Numbered from the stretch's first letter, positions 1 to 11,038 are shown. The stretch is 60,000 nucleotides of DNA from Bacillus methanolicus (GCF_028888695.1 NZ_PNFF01000002.1:575001-635000), one strand, 5' to 3'. The notes: a model not told the origin generated them from the sequence alone. Numbers and translations: made by a program.

Positions 1-3
1 GGC

Positions 4-112
4 AACTTTACATGGAGAGGCGGGCATGATAGCCTTGTTAGGCGGAGCCAGCTATTGATATTGCTGGCTTCTTGGCTCGTAAGTCATGCCCGAAGAGGCT
101 CCATGTCAAGTT
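4..112. repeat. Long imperfect palindrome (unclassified structured element)
   Basis: AACTT (4-8) plus ACATGGAG (10-17) pair with CTCCATGT (99-106) plus AAGTT (108-112), with a single mismatch between the two blocks. Inside, CGGGCATGA (20s) pairs with TCATGCCCG (84-92), and an inner AGCCAGC...GCTGGCT hairpin closes the tip. No coding frame covers it. It does not share sequence with the repeat family found elsewhere in the window. It could be a MITE-like element, a structured RNA or a processing site. The window edge cuts off its left context. Confidence 0.7.
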
Positions 113-371
113 ATTTCCTATCTACCACTTAATAACATAATTATCCATAAAATCATTTTTGTACATCACTATACAATCAAAATTGAGCATTCTTATTTTG
201 ACATTTACACCTTATTATGTTGGTTCTGTTTTATAATGAAAGCTATTTCCAGGTAAGGGTTGGGAGTTTAAAACTCATGCACGTTTTTTGTAAAATTGTT
301 AAGGCTTAGGCATTTTGAACAACTATTTGTTAAAATAAATGAGAATCTCAGAAGAAAGAGTACGGTGAAAT
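113..371. other. Intergenic leader upstream of yaaO-like gene
   Basis: AT-rich stretch without a supportable gene. It holds a TTGACA at 198-203 and a TATAAT at 232-237, but they are 28 bp apart, which is too far for one sigma-A promoter, so no promoter is called with confidence. Confidence 0.5.
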
Positions 372-1808
372 ATGGACCAGACAATTACACCATTATATCA
401 TGCGCTACTTTCACACAGCAAAAGACAGCCCATATCTTTTCATGTTCCAGGGCATAAATATGGGCATGTTTTTTCGGAAGAAGGAGCTCCTTTTTATAAA
501 GAAATGCTAAAAATCGATGCAACGGAGCTTACCGGTCTGGATGATCTCCATTCTCCTGAAGGTGCAATTTTTGAGGCGCAAGAATTGCTTTCTAATGTGT
601 ACAAAACAAAAAATAGCTTTTTTTTAGTTAATGGTACTACAGGCGGAATCCTTGCCATGATTCTTGCGGCAGCCGGAGAAGATGATGTTGTACTTGTACA
701 GCGAAATTGCCATAAATCGATTTTAAATGGAATTGCTCTTGCAAAAGCAGCTCCTGTTTATCTTGGTCCTGAGTATGATCATATTTGGAATATAGCCGGG
801 GCAGTCTCCTATGAGACCGTAGAAAAAGCGATTCACTTATATCCGAATGCAAAAGCAATCATTCTTACATATCCGAATTACTATGGCCGTGTATACGATT
901 TAGAAAATATTATTCAACTTGCTCATCGGCATGGTATTCCTGTATTAATCGATGAAGCTCACGGTGCTCATTTCATTGCTGGAGAGCCATTTCCGAAGTC
1001 AGCGGTGCAGCTTGGGGCAGATATTGTTGTCCAATCGGCTCATAAAACGCTTCCTGCCATGACAATGGGATCTTTTTTGCATGTTAACAGCAAATTAATT
1101 TCGCAGGACCGTCTCATTCAATATTTACAGATTGTGCAATCGAGCAGCCCTTCCTATCCGATTATGGCATCGCTTGATTTGGCCAGGAGTTATATCGGCA
1201 CATACAAAAAAGCGGATCGGGAATATGTAATCGGGAAAATTGATCAGCTAATCGATCAATTAAGGAACATCGATAAAATTAAAGTTTTAACCTATCAAGA
1301 AGGAGCCAGCGATCCTTTAAAGATAACGATTCAAACGAATTGTTCACTTAATGGTTTCGAATTGCAAAGAAGGTTTGAAGAACAAGGGGTCTATTCAGAA
1401 CTGGCAGATCCATATAATGTTTTGCTCGTATTACCGTTATTGAAGGCGGGCCAGGACTATCCTTTTGAACAAGCGGCAATGAAAATCGCAAAGGCTTTAG
1501 AAGAGGTGCCTTTATCCACTCAAAATAAGACGCCGATTTTTTATAAAAAACAGGATGTATCTGAACAGGCAATTAGCCGAAAAACAATGGACAGGCTAAC
1601 ACCTCAATGGATTCCCTTGGCGGATGCGGCCAATCAAATATCCGCCGATTTTGTTATTCCTTATCCTCCGGGCATTCCATTTTTATTCCCTGGGGAATTG
1701 ATTACAAATGAATCCATTGATCAGCTGCAATTTTTACTCAAGAGCGGAGCCAGGTTCCAAGGCGGAGAAAGGTTAAAAGCAGGAGAGATAAAGGTATATA
1801 AAGTTTAA
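372..1808 (+). CDS. yaaO: Orn/Lys/Arg decarboxylase family PLP enzyme (YaaO-like)
   Basis: The 478-residue protein has the fold type I PLP decarboxylase layout of B. subtilis YaaO, which is about 480 residues. Asp194 in IDEAHGAH should hold the pyridine nitrogen of PLP, and Lys225 in QSAHKTLPAMT is the expected Schiff-base lysine. A small C-terminal domain follows from about residue 385. The family decarboxylates basic amino acids to polyamine precursors; the exact substrate (Arg, Lys or Orn) cannot be read from the sequence. It sits 49 bp upstream of tmk, the same neighbour as in B. subtilis. The ATG has only a weak ribosome binding site (ggtga), but no better start is visible. Confidence 0.9.
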   Translation: MDQTITPLYHALLSHSKRQPISFHVPGHKYGHVFSEEGAPFYKEMLKIDATELTGLDDLHSPEGAIFEAQELLSNVYKTKNSFFLVNGTTGGILAMILAAAGEDDVVLVQRNCHKSILNGIALAKAAPVYLGPEYDHIWNIAGAVSYETVEKAIHLYPNAKAIILTYPNYYGRVYDLENIIQLAHRHGIPVLIDEAHGAHFIAGEPFPKSAVQLGADIVVQSAHKTLPAMTMGSFLHVNSKLISQDRLIQYLQIVQSSSPSYPIMASLDLARSYIGTYKKADREYVIGKIDQLIDQLRNIDKIKVLTYQEGASDPLKITIQTNCSLNGFELQRRFEEQGVYSELADPYNVLLVLPLLKAGQDYPFEQAAMKIAKALEEVPLSTQNKTPIFYKKQDVSEQAISRKTMDRLTPQWIPLADAANQISADFVIPYPPGIPFLFPGELITNESIDQLQFLLKSGARFQGGERLKAGEIKVYKV

Positions 1809-1857
1809 GAAAGTTATTTTATAACAAAAAGAGAGTTATCATCTGGGGGTAAATGAA

Positions 1858-2496
1858 ATGAAAAAAGGTGTTTTTATAACTGTGGAGGGACCTGAAGGGG
1901 CCGGAAAAACAACGATTATCGGAATGTTGGCCGATGAGCTTGAAAAGGAAGGGCATAAAGTGCTTAAAACACGAGAACCCGGTGGAATTGAGATTGCCGA
2001 GCAAATTCGCAAGGTTATTCTTGATAAAAATAATACGGCCATGGATCCGCGCACAGAAGCATTGCTTTATGCAGCAGCGCGGAGGCAGCACCTTGTTGAA
2101 AAAGTGAAGCCGGCTTTAGAATCGGGCATGATTGTGCTTTGCGACCGGTTTATTGATAGTTCACTGGCTTATCAAGGGTATGCAAGAGGTCTGGGCATTG
2201 AGGACGTGTTCTCGATTAATCGTTTTGCGATTGAAGAGATGATGCCAGAGCTCACACTTTATTTTGATATTGAACCGGAACTTGGTTTCAAGCGGATTAA
2301 TCAGCATAAAGGCAGAGAAGTAAACCGGCTTGACCTTGAAACGATGGAGTTCCATCAAAAGGTCCGAGAGGGTTATTTGCTTTTAATGGAGAGATTTCCT
2401 GAAAGGATCTATAAAATTGATGCTTCGAGAACGATGAAAGAGGTTTGCGAACAAGCAATGTCTAAAGTGAAACAACTGTTAGAAACGTATAAGTAA
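1858..2496 (+). CDS. tmk: Thymidylate kinase
   Basis: This 212-residue protein phosphorylates dTMP to dTDP, the last committed step of dTTP supply. The Walker A loop GPEGAGKT lies at residues 11-18. The DR(Y/F) substrate motif is D96-R97-F98 in CDRFIDSS. The LID region carries basic residues around GREVNRLD. Length is normal for the family. The ATG at 1858 follows CTGGGGGT; an ATG five bases upstream runs straight into a stop, which fixes the start. It lies between the YaaO-like gene and darA, ahead of holB, so DNA precursor and replication functions cluster here. Confidence 0.97.
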   Translation: MKKGVFITVEGPEGAGKTTIIGMLADELEKEGHKVLKTREPGGIEIAEQIRKVILDKNNTAMDPRTEALLYAAARRQHLVEKVKPALESGMIVLCDRFIDSSLAYQGYARGLGIEDVFSINRFAIEEMMPELTLYFDIEPELGFKRINQHKGREVNRLDLETMEFHQKVREGYLLLMERFPERIYKIDASRTMKEVCEQAMSKVKQLLETYK

Positions 2497-2549
2497 TCAT
2501 CTATTTTCTATTCAAACCCTTAAAGAATCCTCTAATTTCATATCATAAC

Positions 2550-2558
2550 TGTTATAAT
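2550..2558 (+). promoter_or_regulatory. Extended -10 promoter candidate upstream of darA
   Basis: TGTTATAAT at 2550-2558 matches an extended -10 (TGn plus TATAAT). No good -35 is seen 16-18 bp upstream. It lies in the 106-bp gap between tmk and darA, so it could start the darA-yaaR-holB-ricT-yabA transcript. Confidence 0.45.
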
Positions 2559-2560
2559 AA

Positions 2561-2932
<372 letters not shown>

Positions 2933-2955
2933 CAGTACGGATCCGGAGGTAAAAT

Positions 2956-3396
2956 ATGAAAATTAATCAAGATCTTCGTCTAAACATCGATAATAGCAGA
3001 CAGGAATCGAAGCTGCAGTCTACAAGCGGAATAAAATTTAATGAATTCGTCCAAAAGCATGATCAAAAAATGCAAATGGAAAAGCTACAGCAGCTTTTAA
3101 CCGATATTGACCATGCCGGAGAAAGGCTTATGCGGTCCCGGACATTTAAAGATCTGGCAAAATTCAAAACCCTTGTGAAACGATTTGTCAAGGAAACCGT
3201 TGATTTTGGAATGGAGCTAAAACAATCCCACAGCTGGAATCAATTTGGCCAAGGAAGATCTTTTACAATTGTCGAAACGATTGATCAAAAATTGGTTGAG
3301 TTAACGGAAGAAATTATGAAAAAAGAAGAAAAATCATTGGATTTACTTGAAAAAATTGGCGAAATAAAAGGCCTTTTAATTAATTTATACACGTAA
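2956..3396 (+). CDS. yaaR: DUF327 family protein YaaR
   Basis: This 146-residue, charged and mostly helical protein has no signal peptide or membrane segment. It matches the conserved YaaR (DUF327) family found between darA and holB in Bacilli. A coiled-coil-like Lys/Glu/Gln-rich stretch runs over residues 35-65. The function is unknown to me; conservation beside holB hints at a link to replication or c-di-AMP signalling, but that is only context. The ATG follows GGATCCGGAGG with good spacing. Confidence 0.85.
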   Translation: MKINQDLRLNIDNSRQESKLQSTSGIKFNEFVQKHDQKMQMEKLQQLLTDIDHAGERLMRSRTFKDLAKFKTLVKRFVKETVDFGMELKQSHSWNQFGQGRSFTIVETIDQKLVELTEEIMKKEEKSLDLLEKIGEIKGLLINLYT

Positions 3397-3409
3397 GTGA
3401 GTGATCGGA

Positions 3410-4417
3410 TTGGCAAAGACATGGATACAACTGGAAGAAATGCAGCCGTCGGTTATAAAAATGTTAAAAAACAGCCTGATGAAAGACCGTCTGGCTCATG
3501 CTTACCTGTTTGAAGGAATGAGAGGAACAGGAAAAAAAGAAATCGGGCTGCTTTTAGCAAAAAGCTTGTTTTGTCAGGCTCCATTAGAAGGTTTTATTCC
3601 GTGCGAAATTTGTATGAATTGTAAAAGGATTAACAATGGCAACCATCCGGATGTTCATATTTTGGCACCGGACGGGCTATCAATTAAAAAAAGCCAGATT
3701 CAAGCTCTTCAGGAGGAATTTTCAAAGACAGGTGTTGAATCGAAGAAAAAACTTTACATGATTGTTCACGCAGACCGGATGACGGTTAACGCAGCTAACA
3801 GTCTATTAAAGTTTCTTGAAGAGCCTAACTCTGAGACAACTGCTATTTTAATGACAGAACAGGTCCACCAAATTCTTCCAACGATACTTTCCAGATGCCA
3901 GACGATTTCTTTTAAGCCTTTGTCACCACAGATAATGATTTCCCAGCTTACAGCAAATGGAGTAAGCCCTAACCTGGCTCCGATGCTAGCCCAACTTACT
4001 AATAATTTAGAAGAAGCATTGGATTTAAGTCATGACGATTGGTTTGCACAAGCCCAAAAAATAGTGTTAAAATTATATGAAGTGCTGAAGAAAAATCCAC
4101 TTGAAGCAATGGTTCATCTTCAAGAGCAATGGTTTCAGCACTTCAAGGAGAAAGAACAACTTGATCGTGGTTTAGACTTATTACTTCTTATTTTTAAAGA
4201 TTTACTATATATACAGCTTGGTATGCATGAGAAAATTGTTTATGTAAACGAAAAGGCTCGTTTAGAACAGTTTGCTCTTGAAACATCCGGACGTCGTCTT
4301 ACCGGGCAGATGATAGTCATCTTGGAAGCAAAAAGAAAGCTGCAAGCCAATATGAACCCGCAGCTGTTAATGGAACAGCTAGTGCTTCAACTAAAGGAGG
4401 GATCTTCATTTGTATGA
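3410..4417 (+). CDS. holB: DNA polymerase III delta' subunit
   Basis: The protein is a clamp-loader AAA+ subunit that helps load the sliding clamp at the replication fork. It has a Walker A-like loop (EGMRGTGKKE, about residue 38), a four-cysteine zinc module (CQAP...CEICMNC) and the SRC motif in LSRCQTISF. The frame opens at GTG 3401. The TTG at 3410 gives MAKTWIQLEEMQP, which matches the family N-terminus, so I use it; neither start has a strong SD. It overlaps ricT by 8 bases, suggesting translational coupling. About 335 residues, close to the usual size. Confidence 0.93.
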   Translation: MAKTWIQLEEMQPSVIKMLKNSLMKDRLAHAYLFEGMRGTGKKEIGLLLAKSLFCQAPLEGFIPCEICMNCKRINNGNHPDVHILAPDGLSIKKSQIQALQEEFSKTGVESKKKLYMIVHADRMTVNAANSLLKFLEEPNSETTAILMTEQVHQILPTILSRCQTISFKPLSPQIMISQLTANGVSPNLAPMLAQLTNNLEEALDLSHDDWFAQAQKIVLKLYEVLKKNPLEAMVHLQEQWFQHFKEKEQLDRGLDLLLLIFKDLLYIQLGMHEKIVYVNEKARLEQFALETSGRRLTGQMIVILEAKRKLQANMNPQLLMEQLVLQLKEGSSFV

Positions 4418-5237
4418 TGTTGTAGGCGTACGCTTTAAGAAAGCGGGAAAAATTTATTATTTTGATCCCGGAGATCTCTCAATTCAGAAGGGCGATTTTG
4501 TGATTGTTGAAACTGTCAGGGGCGTGGAATACGGAAAAGTGGTCATTGCCCGAAAACAGGTTGATGAACATGATGTTGTCCTTCCTTTGAAAAAAGTCCT
4601 TCGAATTGCAGATCAAAAGGATCGGCTAAAGGTTGAGGAAAATAAAGCTGCAGCGAAAGAAGCCTATGAAATTTGCTGTGAAAAAGTGAATGAGCATCAG
4701 CTTGATATGAAGTTAGTTGATGTAGAATACACGTTTGACCGGAATAAAGTTATTTTTTACTTTACAGCCGACGGAAGAGTTGACTTCCGGGAGCTCGTTA
4801 AAGACTTGGCTTCGATCTTTCGTACAAGAATTGAATTGCGTCAAATAGGTGTCAGAGATGAAGCAAAAATGCTGGGCGGTATTGGCCCGTGCGGGAGAAT
4901 GCTGTGCTGTTCGACATTTTTGGGTGATTTTGATCCTGTATCAATTAAAATGGCGAAAGATCAAAACCTTTCTTTAAATCCTACCAAAATTTCCGGCTTA
5001 TGCGGCAGGCTCATGTGCTGCTTAAAATATGAAAATGATGAATATGAAACAGCAAAAGAACAGCTTCCTGATTTAGGGGAAATAATTGATACTCCACATG
5101 GATCCGGAAAAGTTGTTGGTTTGAATATATTGGAACGCGTTCTTCAAGTGGAATTAATGGGACAGGAACGCGTACTTGAATATACTCTCGATGAAGTATT
5201 AAAAGAAGGTGCGGTTTCGTTTCAATCTACAGACTAA
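4410..5237 (+). CDS. ricT: PSP1-domain protein RicT (YaaT)
   Basis: The 275-residue PSP1 protein belongs to the RicA-RicF-RicT complex, which binds Fe-S clusters, works with RNase Y in mRNA maturation and affects sporulation phosphorelay activity. The conserved cysteines are visible as CGRMLCC and CGRLMCC around residues 165-205. It starts at TTG 4410, nine bases after a near-perfect SD (AAAGGAGG, 4393-4400), inside the end of holB. It continues the holB-ricT-yabA cluster conserved in Bacilli. Confidence 0.94.
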   Translation: MYDVVGVRFKKAGKIYYFDPGDLSIQKGDFVIVETVRGVEYGKVVIARKQVDEHDVVLPLKKVLRIADQKDRLKVEENKAAAKEAYEICCEKVNEHQLDMKLVDVEYTFDRNKVIFYFTADGRVDFRELVKDLASIFRTRIELRQIGVRDEAKMLGGIGPCGRMLCCSTFLGDFDPVSIKMAKDQNLSLNPTKISGLCGRLMCCLKYENDEYETAKEQLPDLGEIIDTPHGSGKVVGLNILERVLQVELMGQERVLEYTLDEVLKEGAVSFQSTD

Positions 5238-5371
5238 GGGAAAGCATTGGAGACTGGCCTGATTTGACATGCATAAGACAGTCTCTTAAATCAGCTGGTT
5301 TGGAAACACTTCAAGAAAACGGCTTATCCTCGAGAAGCTGGAATCCGCAGCCGGACAATGAGGTGGAACGA

Positions 5372-5749
5372 GTGGATAAAAAAGAGATTTTTGAATCAGT
5401 GAGTAATATGGAAGCCCAAATTGGCCATTTATATAAACAACTTGGTGAGTTAAAAAAGCATGTAGCAGAAATTCTGGAAGAAAATAACTCATTAAAGCTG
5501 GAAAATGAGCATCTAAGACGCCGTCTGGAAATAACCACGGAAAATCAAAAGCAGCAAAAACAAGTGAAAGATAAAATGTCAGCAGACCAAACGGGCACTG
5601 TTGATAAAAACCCGTTTGATATTGGCGAAGGCTATGATAACCTGGCCCGGCTTTATCAAGAAGGTTTCCATATTTGCAATGTGCATTTCGGAAGCCCGCG
5701 TAAAGAAGGAGATTGCTTATTTTGCTTATCTTTTTTAAATAAGAAATAA
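5372..5749 (+). CDS. yabA: Replication initiation control protein YabA
   Basis: This 125-residue negative regulator of replication initiation bridges DnaA and the DnaN clamp. The N-terminal half is a leucine-zipper-like coiled coil ([17 protein letters not shown] through [11 protein letters not shown]). The C-terminus has the zinc-binding HICNVHFG...DCLFCLSFL module. The open frame extends 36 codons upstream to 5264, but those residues look unlike the family; GTG 5372 gives MDKKEIF and has AGGTGG at 5361-5366. It closes the darA-holB-ricT group and is followed by a terminator. Confidence 0.94.
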   Translation: MDKKEIFESVSNMEAQIGHLYKQLGELKKHVAEILEENNSLKLENEHLRRRLEITTENQKQQKQVKDKMSADQTGTVDKNPFDIGEGYDNLARLYQEGFHICNVHFGSPRKEGDCLFCLSFLNKK

Positions 5750-5754
5750 TGGAC

Positions 5755-5785
5755 AGCCTTCCTCGGATTTGGGAAGGCTATTTTT
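5755..5785 (+). terminator. Rho-independent terminator after yabA
   Basis: AGCCTTCC (5755-5762) pairs with GGAAGGCT (5772-5779), followed by ATTTTTC. Confidence 0.75.
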
Positions 5786-5826
5786 CATAAGAAAAAATTC
5801 ATCATTAAAAGGTGGAAAAAACAAGG

Positions 5827-6570
5827 ATGGTCAATTTAAAAGACGATGAACGTTTAGACTATTTATTAACAGAAGATTTACGGATCATCCAAAGTCCGTC
5901 TGTATTCGCTTTTTCTTTAGATGCAGTATTGCTTTCAAAGTTTGTCTATGTACCGATTCAGAAGGGGAACTTAATTGATTTATGCAGCGGAAATGGAGTG
6001 ATCCCTCTCTTTTTAAGCAAAAGAACGAAAGGAACAATCACTGGAGTTGAAATCCAGGAGCGGCTGTACGATATGGCTGTCCGAAGCATTGAATATAATA
6101 AGTTGGAAAATCGGATTTATATGGTCCATGGGGATATTAATGACATGCCAAAACAGTTGGGCTATGGAAAGTTTGATGTGGTGACCTGCAATCCTCCTTA
6201 TTTCCCGATCCCTTCACATGAAGAAATCAATTTGAATGAGCATCTCGCCATTGCCCGCCATGAAATTTTTTGCACATTGGAAGACGCGATTCGGGTCTCA
6301 AGCCAATTGGTAAGGCAAGGAGGAAAAGTGGCGTTTGTCCACCGGCCGGGAAGGCTTCTTGATATTGTAACCTTGATGAGGAGCTATCGATTGGAACCGA
6401 AGCGGATTCAGTTTGTCTATCCTAAACAAGGGAAGGAAGCAAACACCCTTTTAGTTGAAGCGATTAAACATGGAAGTGCGGATTTAAAAATATTGCCGCC
6501 CCTTTATGTCTATAATGAACATAACGAATATACACCGGAGATAAGAGAGATTTTGTATGGAAAATCATAA
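5827..6570 (+). CDS. trmN6: tRNA1(Val) adenine-37 N6-methyltransferase family (YabB/TrmN6)
   Basis: The 247-residue SAM-dependent methyltransferase has the glycine-rich SAM loop [13 protein letters not shown] and the catalytic NPPY motif at residues 122-125, typical of N6-adenine methylation. The Escherichia coli homologue modifies A37 of tRNA-Val; the B. subtilis orthologue is YabB. The frame opens at GTG 5812, but [14 protein letters not shown] from ATG 5827 is the conserved start, with AAAGGTGG upstream at somewhat long spacing. The 3' end overlaps yazA by 14 bases. Confidence 0.9.
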   Translation: MVNLKDDERLDYLLTEDLRIIQSPSVFAFSLDAVLLSKFVYVPIQKGNLIDLCSGNGVIPLFLSKRTKGTITGVEIQERLYDMAVRSIEYNKLENRIYMVHGDINDMPKQLGYGKFDVVTCNPPYFPIPSHEEINLNEHLAIARHEIFCTLEDAIRVSSQLVRQGGKVAFVHRPGRLLDIVTLMRSYRLEPKRIQFVYPKQGKEANTLLVEAIKHGSADLKILPPLYVYNEHNEYTPEIREILYGKS

Positions 6571-6850
6571 TCATTTCTTTTATGTGCTGGAATGCAATGA
6601 TGGTTCTTTGTATGCCGGATATACAAATAATCTGGAAAACAGACTTAAGCTACATAATGAAGGAAAGGCTGCCAAATATACACGCGGTAGAGGACCGGTC
6701 AAACTTGTTTACTTCCGGCAATTCGCTAATAAAAGTGAAGCACTTAGAGCTGAATATCAATTTAAACAATGGACGCGAAAAAAGAAAGAAGAATATTTGA
6801 TGAAGGAAACGGGTGGTTTATATGTGGCAGCAAAAAAGTTTTCAAAATGA
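6557..6850 (+). CDS. yazA: GIY-YIG nuclease family protein YazA
   Basis: The 97-residue single-domain protein has the GIY-YIG fold signature: [15 protein letters not shown] near residues 9-23 and the arginine in [11 protein letters not shown]. This small subfamily (UPF0213) is widespread, and its cellular substrate is not known. It overlaps both trmN6 and rsmI, so the three genes are probably translated from one transcript. Confidence 0.9.
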   Translation: MENHNHFFYVLECNDGSLYAGYTNNLENRLKLHNEGKAAKYTRGRGPVKLVYFRQFANKSEALRAEYQFKQWTRKKKEEYLMKETGGLYVAAKKFSK

Positions 6851-7697
6851 AGATAAAAAAGGCATCCTTTACCTTGTGCCCACCCCGATTGGCAATTTGG
6901 AAGACATGAGTTTTCGAGCTGTTAGAATCCTGAAAGAAGCTGATTTAATTGCCGCGGAGGATACAAGAAATACAAAAAAACTTTGCCATTATTATGAAAT
7001 TGAAACACCGCTTATCAGTTATCATGAACATAACAAACAAACGAGCGGAGAAAAAATAATTTCCAGACTGAAAGAGGGGGCAAACGTCGCTCTTGTAAGT
7101 GATGCAGGGATGCCGGCAATTTCCGATCCCGGTTTTGAGTTAGTCGAAATGGCAGTGAACGAACAATTGCCGGTTGTTCCTCTTCCGGGGGCAAATGCAG
7201 CATTAACTGCTTTGATCGCTTCCGGTATTTCCACCCAGCCGTTTTATTTTTACGGATTTTTGAACCGCCAGAAAAAAGAAAAGAGAAAAGAACTGGAAGC
7301 CCTTGCAGAGCAAAAAGCAACACTCATTTTTTATGAAGCTCCTCACAGGCTAAAAGACACTCTGATCTTATTGAGGGAAATAATGGGTGACCGCCGCATG
7401 GCGATTTGTCGAGAACTGACAAAAAAGTATGAAGAATTTATTCGAGGCACCGTTACAGAAATGATTGAATGGGCTTCAACAGACGAAATAAGGGGAGAGT
7501 TTTGCTTGATTGTCGAAGGATCATCTTGTTCATCTGAACAGCAATCAGCATGGTGGGAAGATTTAAGCATAAAAGAGCATGTCGAGCGCTACATTACAGT
7601 GAAGAATATGAGTTCGAAAGATGCCATTAAGCAAACGGCAAAAGACAGAGGCTTAAATAAACGGGATGTATATTCTTCCTACCATATAAATGAATAA
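6822..7697 (+). CDS. rsmI: 16S rRNA C1402 2'-O-methyltransferase
   Basis: RsmI (YabC) methylates the ribose of C1402 in the 16S decoding centre. The N-terminal YLVPTPIGNLEDM and the EAPHRL segment are hallmarks of this tetrapyrrole-methylase-like family. About 291 residues, family-typical. I choose ATG 6822 because GGGTGG lies just upstream; GTG 6813 is an in-frame alternative that adds three residues. The gene overlaps yazA by 29 bases and ends before a bidirectional terminator shared with abrB. Confidence 0.93.
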   Translation: MWQQKSFQNEDKKGILYLVPTPIGNLEDMSFRAVRILKEADLIAAEDTRNTKKLCHYYEIETPLISYHEHNKQTSGEKIISRLKEGANVALVSDAGMPAISDPGFELVEMAVNEQLPVVPLPGANAALTALIASGISTQPFYFYGFLNRQKKEKRKELEALAEQKATLIFYEAPHRLKDTLILLREIMGDRRMAICRELTKKYEEFIRGTVTEMIEWASTDEIRGEFCLIVEGSSCSSEQQSAWWEDLSIKEHVERYITVKNMSSKDAIKQTAKDRGLNKRDVYSSYHINE

Positions 7698-7706
7698 ATA
7701 CAATGA

Positions 7707-7738
7707 ATAAAGCTTCTCCGTATCTGGAGAAGCTTATT
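7707..7738. terminator. Bidirectional terminator between rsmI and abrB
   Basis: A perfect 13-bp inverted repeat (7707-7719 with 7726-7738, loop GTATCT) is flanked by A/T-rich ends on both sides. It can end both the + strand rsmI transcript and the - strand abrB transcript. Confidence 0.85.
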
Positions 7739-7740
7739 AA

Positions 7741-8031
7741 TTATTTATTTTCTGTAATTTGAAAATTTTCCTGAATTTCTTTAAGAAGCAATTCTGCACC
7801 TTCACGGCTAAGAATTAATTTTCCTCCGGCTAAAGAAACGTTATCATCAGATACTTCGCCAGTTACGTGGCAAGTCATATTTGGTTTGTATTTTTTAAGA
7901 ATAATGCGCTCATCATCAACATAAATTTCTAGAGCATCTTTTTCAGCTATTCCAAGAGTACGTCTTAATTCGATTGGAATAACCACACGGCCTAACTCAT
8001 CAACTTTACGAACAATACCAGTAGATTTCAT
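7741..8031 (-). CDS. abrB: Transition state regulator AbrB
   Basis: The 96-residue DNA-binding regulator represses post-exponential genes. The N-terminal swapped-hairpin domain is MKSTGIVRKVDELGRVVIPI and continues with ELRRTLGIAEKDALEIYVDD; the C-terminal part is the multimerisation domain. A longer open frame begins at 8193, but MKSTG is the known start and has GAGGAG about eight bases upstream on the - strand. It is transcribed against its neighbours, as in B. subtilis, and its promoter carries Spo0A boxes. Confidence 0.97.
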   Translation of the reverse strand: MKSTGIVRKVDELGRVVIPIELRRTLGIAEKDALEIYVDDERIILKKYKPNMTCHVTGEVSDDNVSLAGGKLILSREGAELLLKEIQENFQITENK

Positions 8032-8070
8032 AATATTTTTCTCCTCTCGGGGTTTCTTTTTTCTATTTCT

Positions 8071-8087
8071 TTCGTCATTATTCGACA
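8071..8087 (-). promoter_or_regulatory. Tandem Spo0A boxes in the abrB leader
   Basis: Read on the - strand the site is TGTCGAA (8081-8087, exact consensus) followed by TGACGAA (8071-8077, one mismatch), 10 bp apart. It sits just downstream of the predicted abrB start point. This is the known arrangement by which Spo0A-P represses abrB in B. subtilis. Confidence 0.85.
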
Positions 8088-8104
8088 TAAATTTTACAAT
8101 TCTA

Positions 8105-8133
8105 ATAATACCAGGCTTTCCCATAAACGTCAA
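8105..8133 (-). promoter_or_regulatory. Sigma-A promoter of abrB
   Basis: On the - strand, TTGACG (8133-8128), a 17-bp spacer and TATTAT (8110-8105). Confidence 0.8.
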
Positions 8134-8420
8134 TAATTTTGTTTTTAATTTCCATAGAAATTTTTTACATACTCTCAAACTATTGATATACAAAGGTTTT
8201 AAACTTGATATATTATAAGTTTTTTGCCGGCGGGGAAAATTAATCGTCTTGTTGGTTTATTTATTGATCTGAAAAGTAAAGGTATAATCCAACAATATTC
8301 GACAAAATTCTGCAAAACCTGCATTTCCTTTTTCTGTTTATATCATTCGAACATGCCAATAGATTTCTGTACCATTTTAGTAAAAAATTTAATAATTTTT
8401 TGTTTTAGTCAGCTTGAGGG
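8134..8420. other. Intergenic AT-rich region upstream of abrB
   Basis: No gene is supportable here. An open frame over 8224-8535 runs into the repeat unit and lacks an SD. Apart from abrB upstream sequence, I see nothing recognisable. Confidence 0.5.
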
Positions 8421-8554
8421 TCGGCTTCCGCTTTTCTATTGTCCAGCTTCGCCTCCCAGGTGCTCGAGTCATAAGTCAAATCACTTCAGAGACTATCGTC
8501 TCTTGCGTGATTTGCCTTATGCTTGTCGCACCTAAACGGTCGGCTCCGCTTTTC
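8421..8554 (+). repeat. Modular repeat unit A1 (CATAAG-type core), with a leftover tail on its left
   Basis: The first bases (8421-8436) are a stray tail of a lost unit. The unit proper has inner clamp AGGTGC/GCACCT, then CATAAG/CTTATG, AAATCAC/GTGATTT and a tip helix around GAGAC/GTCTC. It ends in GGCTCCGCTTTTC. It is almost identical to the last unit of the array at 15580-15700. Confidence 0.85.
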
Positions 8555-8750
8555 TTATTGTCTAGCTACAGCGGCTAGCCAGTTTTCATCCTTGAATAGA
8601 CTTCCTTGAGTATCTTGCGAGAAGCATGACTTGATAAAGTGATGCTTTGAGCAGCTCGAGGTCGCGTCACGCCTGCCAATGAAGTCAAAAAGCGACTTCA
8701 CCGGCAGGACCTAGAAGCATGTCGGGGCTGACCAAGCCGCTTTCGCTTTT
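8555..8750 (+). repeat. Modular repeat unit B1 (GAAGTC-type core with about 74-bp insert)
   Basis: Outer clamp AGCGGC/GCCGCT and inner AGCC/GGCT enclose TGAAGTC/GACTTCA and CCTGCC/GGCAGG. A segment of about 74 bp (8581-8654) separates AGCC from CTCGAGG; the same insert is at the same place in the unit at 20464-20733. The unit ends right at the -35 of the candidate metG promoter. Confidence 0.85.
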
Positions 8751-8754
8751 AATA

Positions 8755-8783
8755 TTGCACTTTTTCACATTTTTAGGTATATT
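8755..8783 (+). promoter_or_regulatory. Candidate sigma-A promoter for the metG leader
   Basis: TTGCAC (8755-8760), 17 bp, TATATT (8778-8783). It starts five bases after the end of repeat unit B1. The resulting leader would be about 200 nt and would contain the hairpin at 8891-8919. Confidence 0.55.
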
Positions 8784-8890
8784 TTGATGATATAAGAGGT
8801 TATGATGACGTTATAGAGAAGTCATGATCATACCTTTTTTAAAAGATGAATGATGAATTGCCCAATAAAAGGCAGAACATTTTTGAAATT

Positions 8891-8919
8891 GGCTCTCGCC
8901 CTTTGGGCGGGGCTTTTTT
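8891..8919 (+). terminator. Terminator or attenuator hairpin in the metG leader
   Basis: GGCTCTCGCCC, loop TTT, GGGCGGGGC, then TTTTTT. It lies 69 bp before the metG start. No T-box AGGGTGG motif is visible, so the sensing part, if any, is unknown. Confidence 0.65.
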
Positions 8920-8975
8920 ACATGTAAAATATTTTTAATAAAAATTAGACAAGCCCGCTTCTGGACTGTGTTTAA

Positions 8976-10952
<1,977 letters not shown>

Positions 10953-10963
10953 TACAATATTGA

Positions 10964-11023
10964 ACATAGAAATGTTTCACGTGTAACAGTCGATCACCGC
11001 GGAACATTTCTATGTTTTTTTTT
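10964..11023 (+). terminator. Terminator after metG
   Basis: A 13-bp perfect stem (10964-10976 with 11003-11015) with a 26-nt loop is followed by nine T residues. Confidence 0.85.
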
Positions 11024-11038
11024 CAAAAAAGCAATTTC

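Noticed and set aside
198-237. TTGACA and TATAAT as a promoter of the yaaO-like gene
   Set aside because: The spacing of 28 bp is too long for a sigma-A promoter.
5264-5371. N-terminal extension of yabA by 36 codons
   Set aside because: No similarity to YabA; GTG 5372 has the SD and matches the family N-terminus.
8224-8535. 103-codon open frame between abrB and metG
   Set aside because: It runs into repeat unit A1, has no SD, and its composition is that of AT-rich intergenic DNA.
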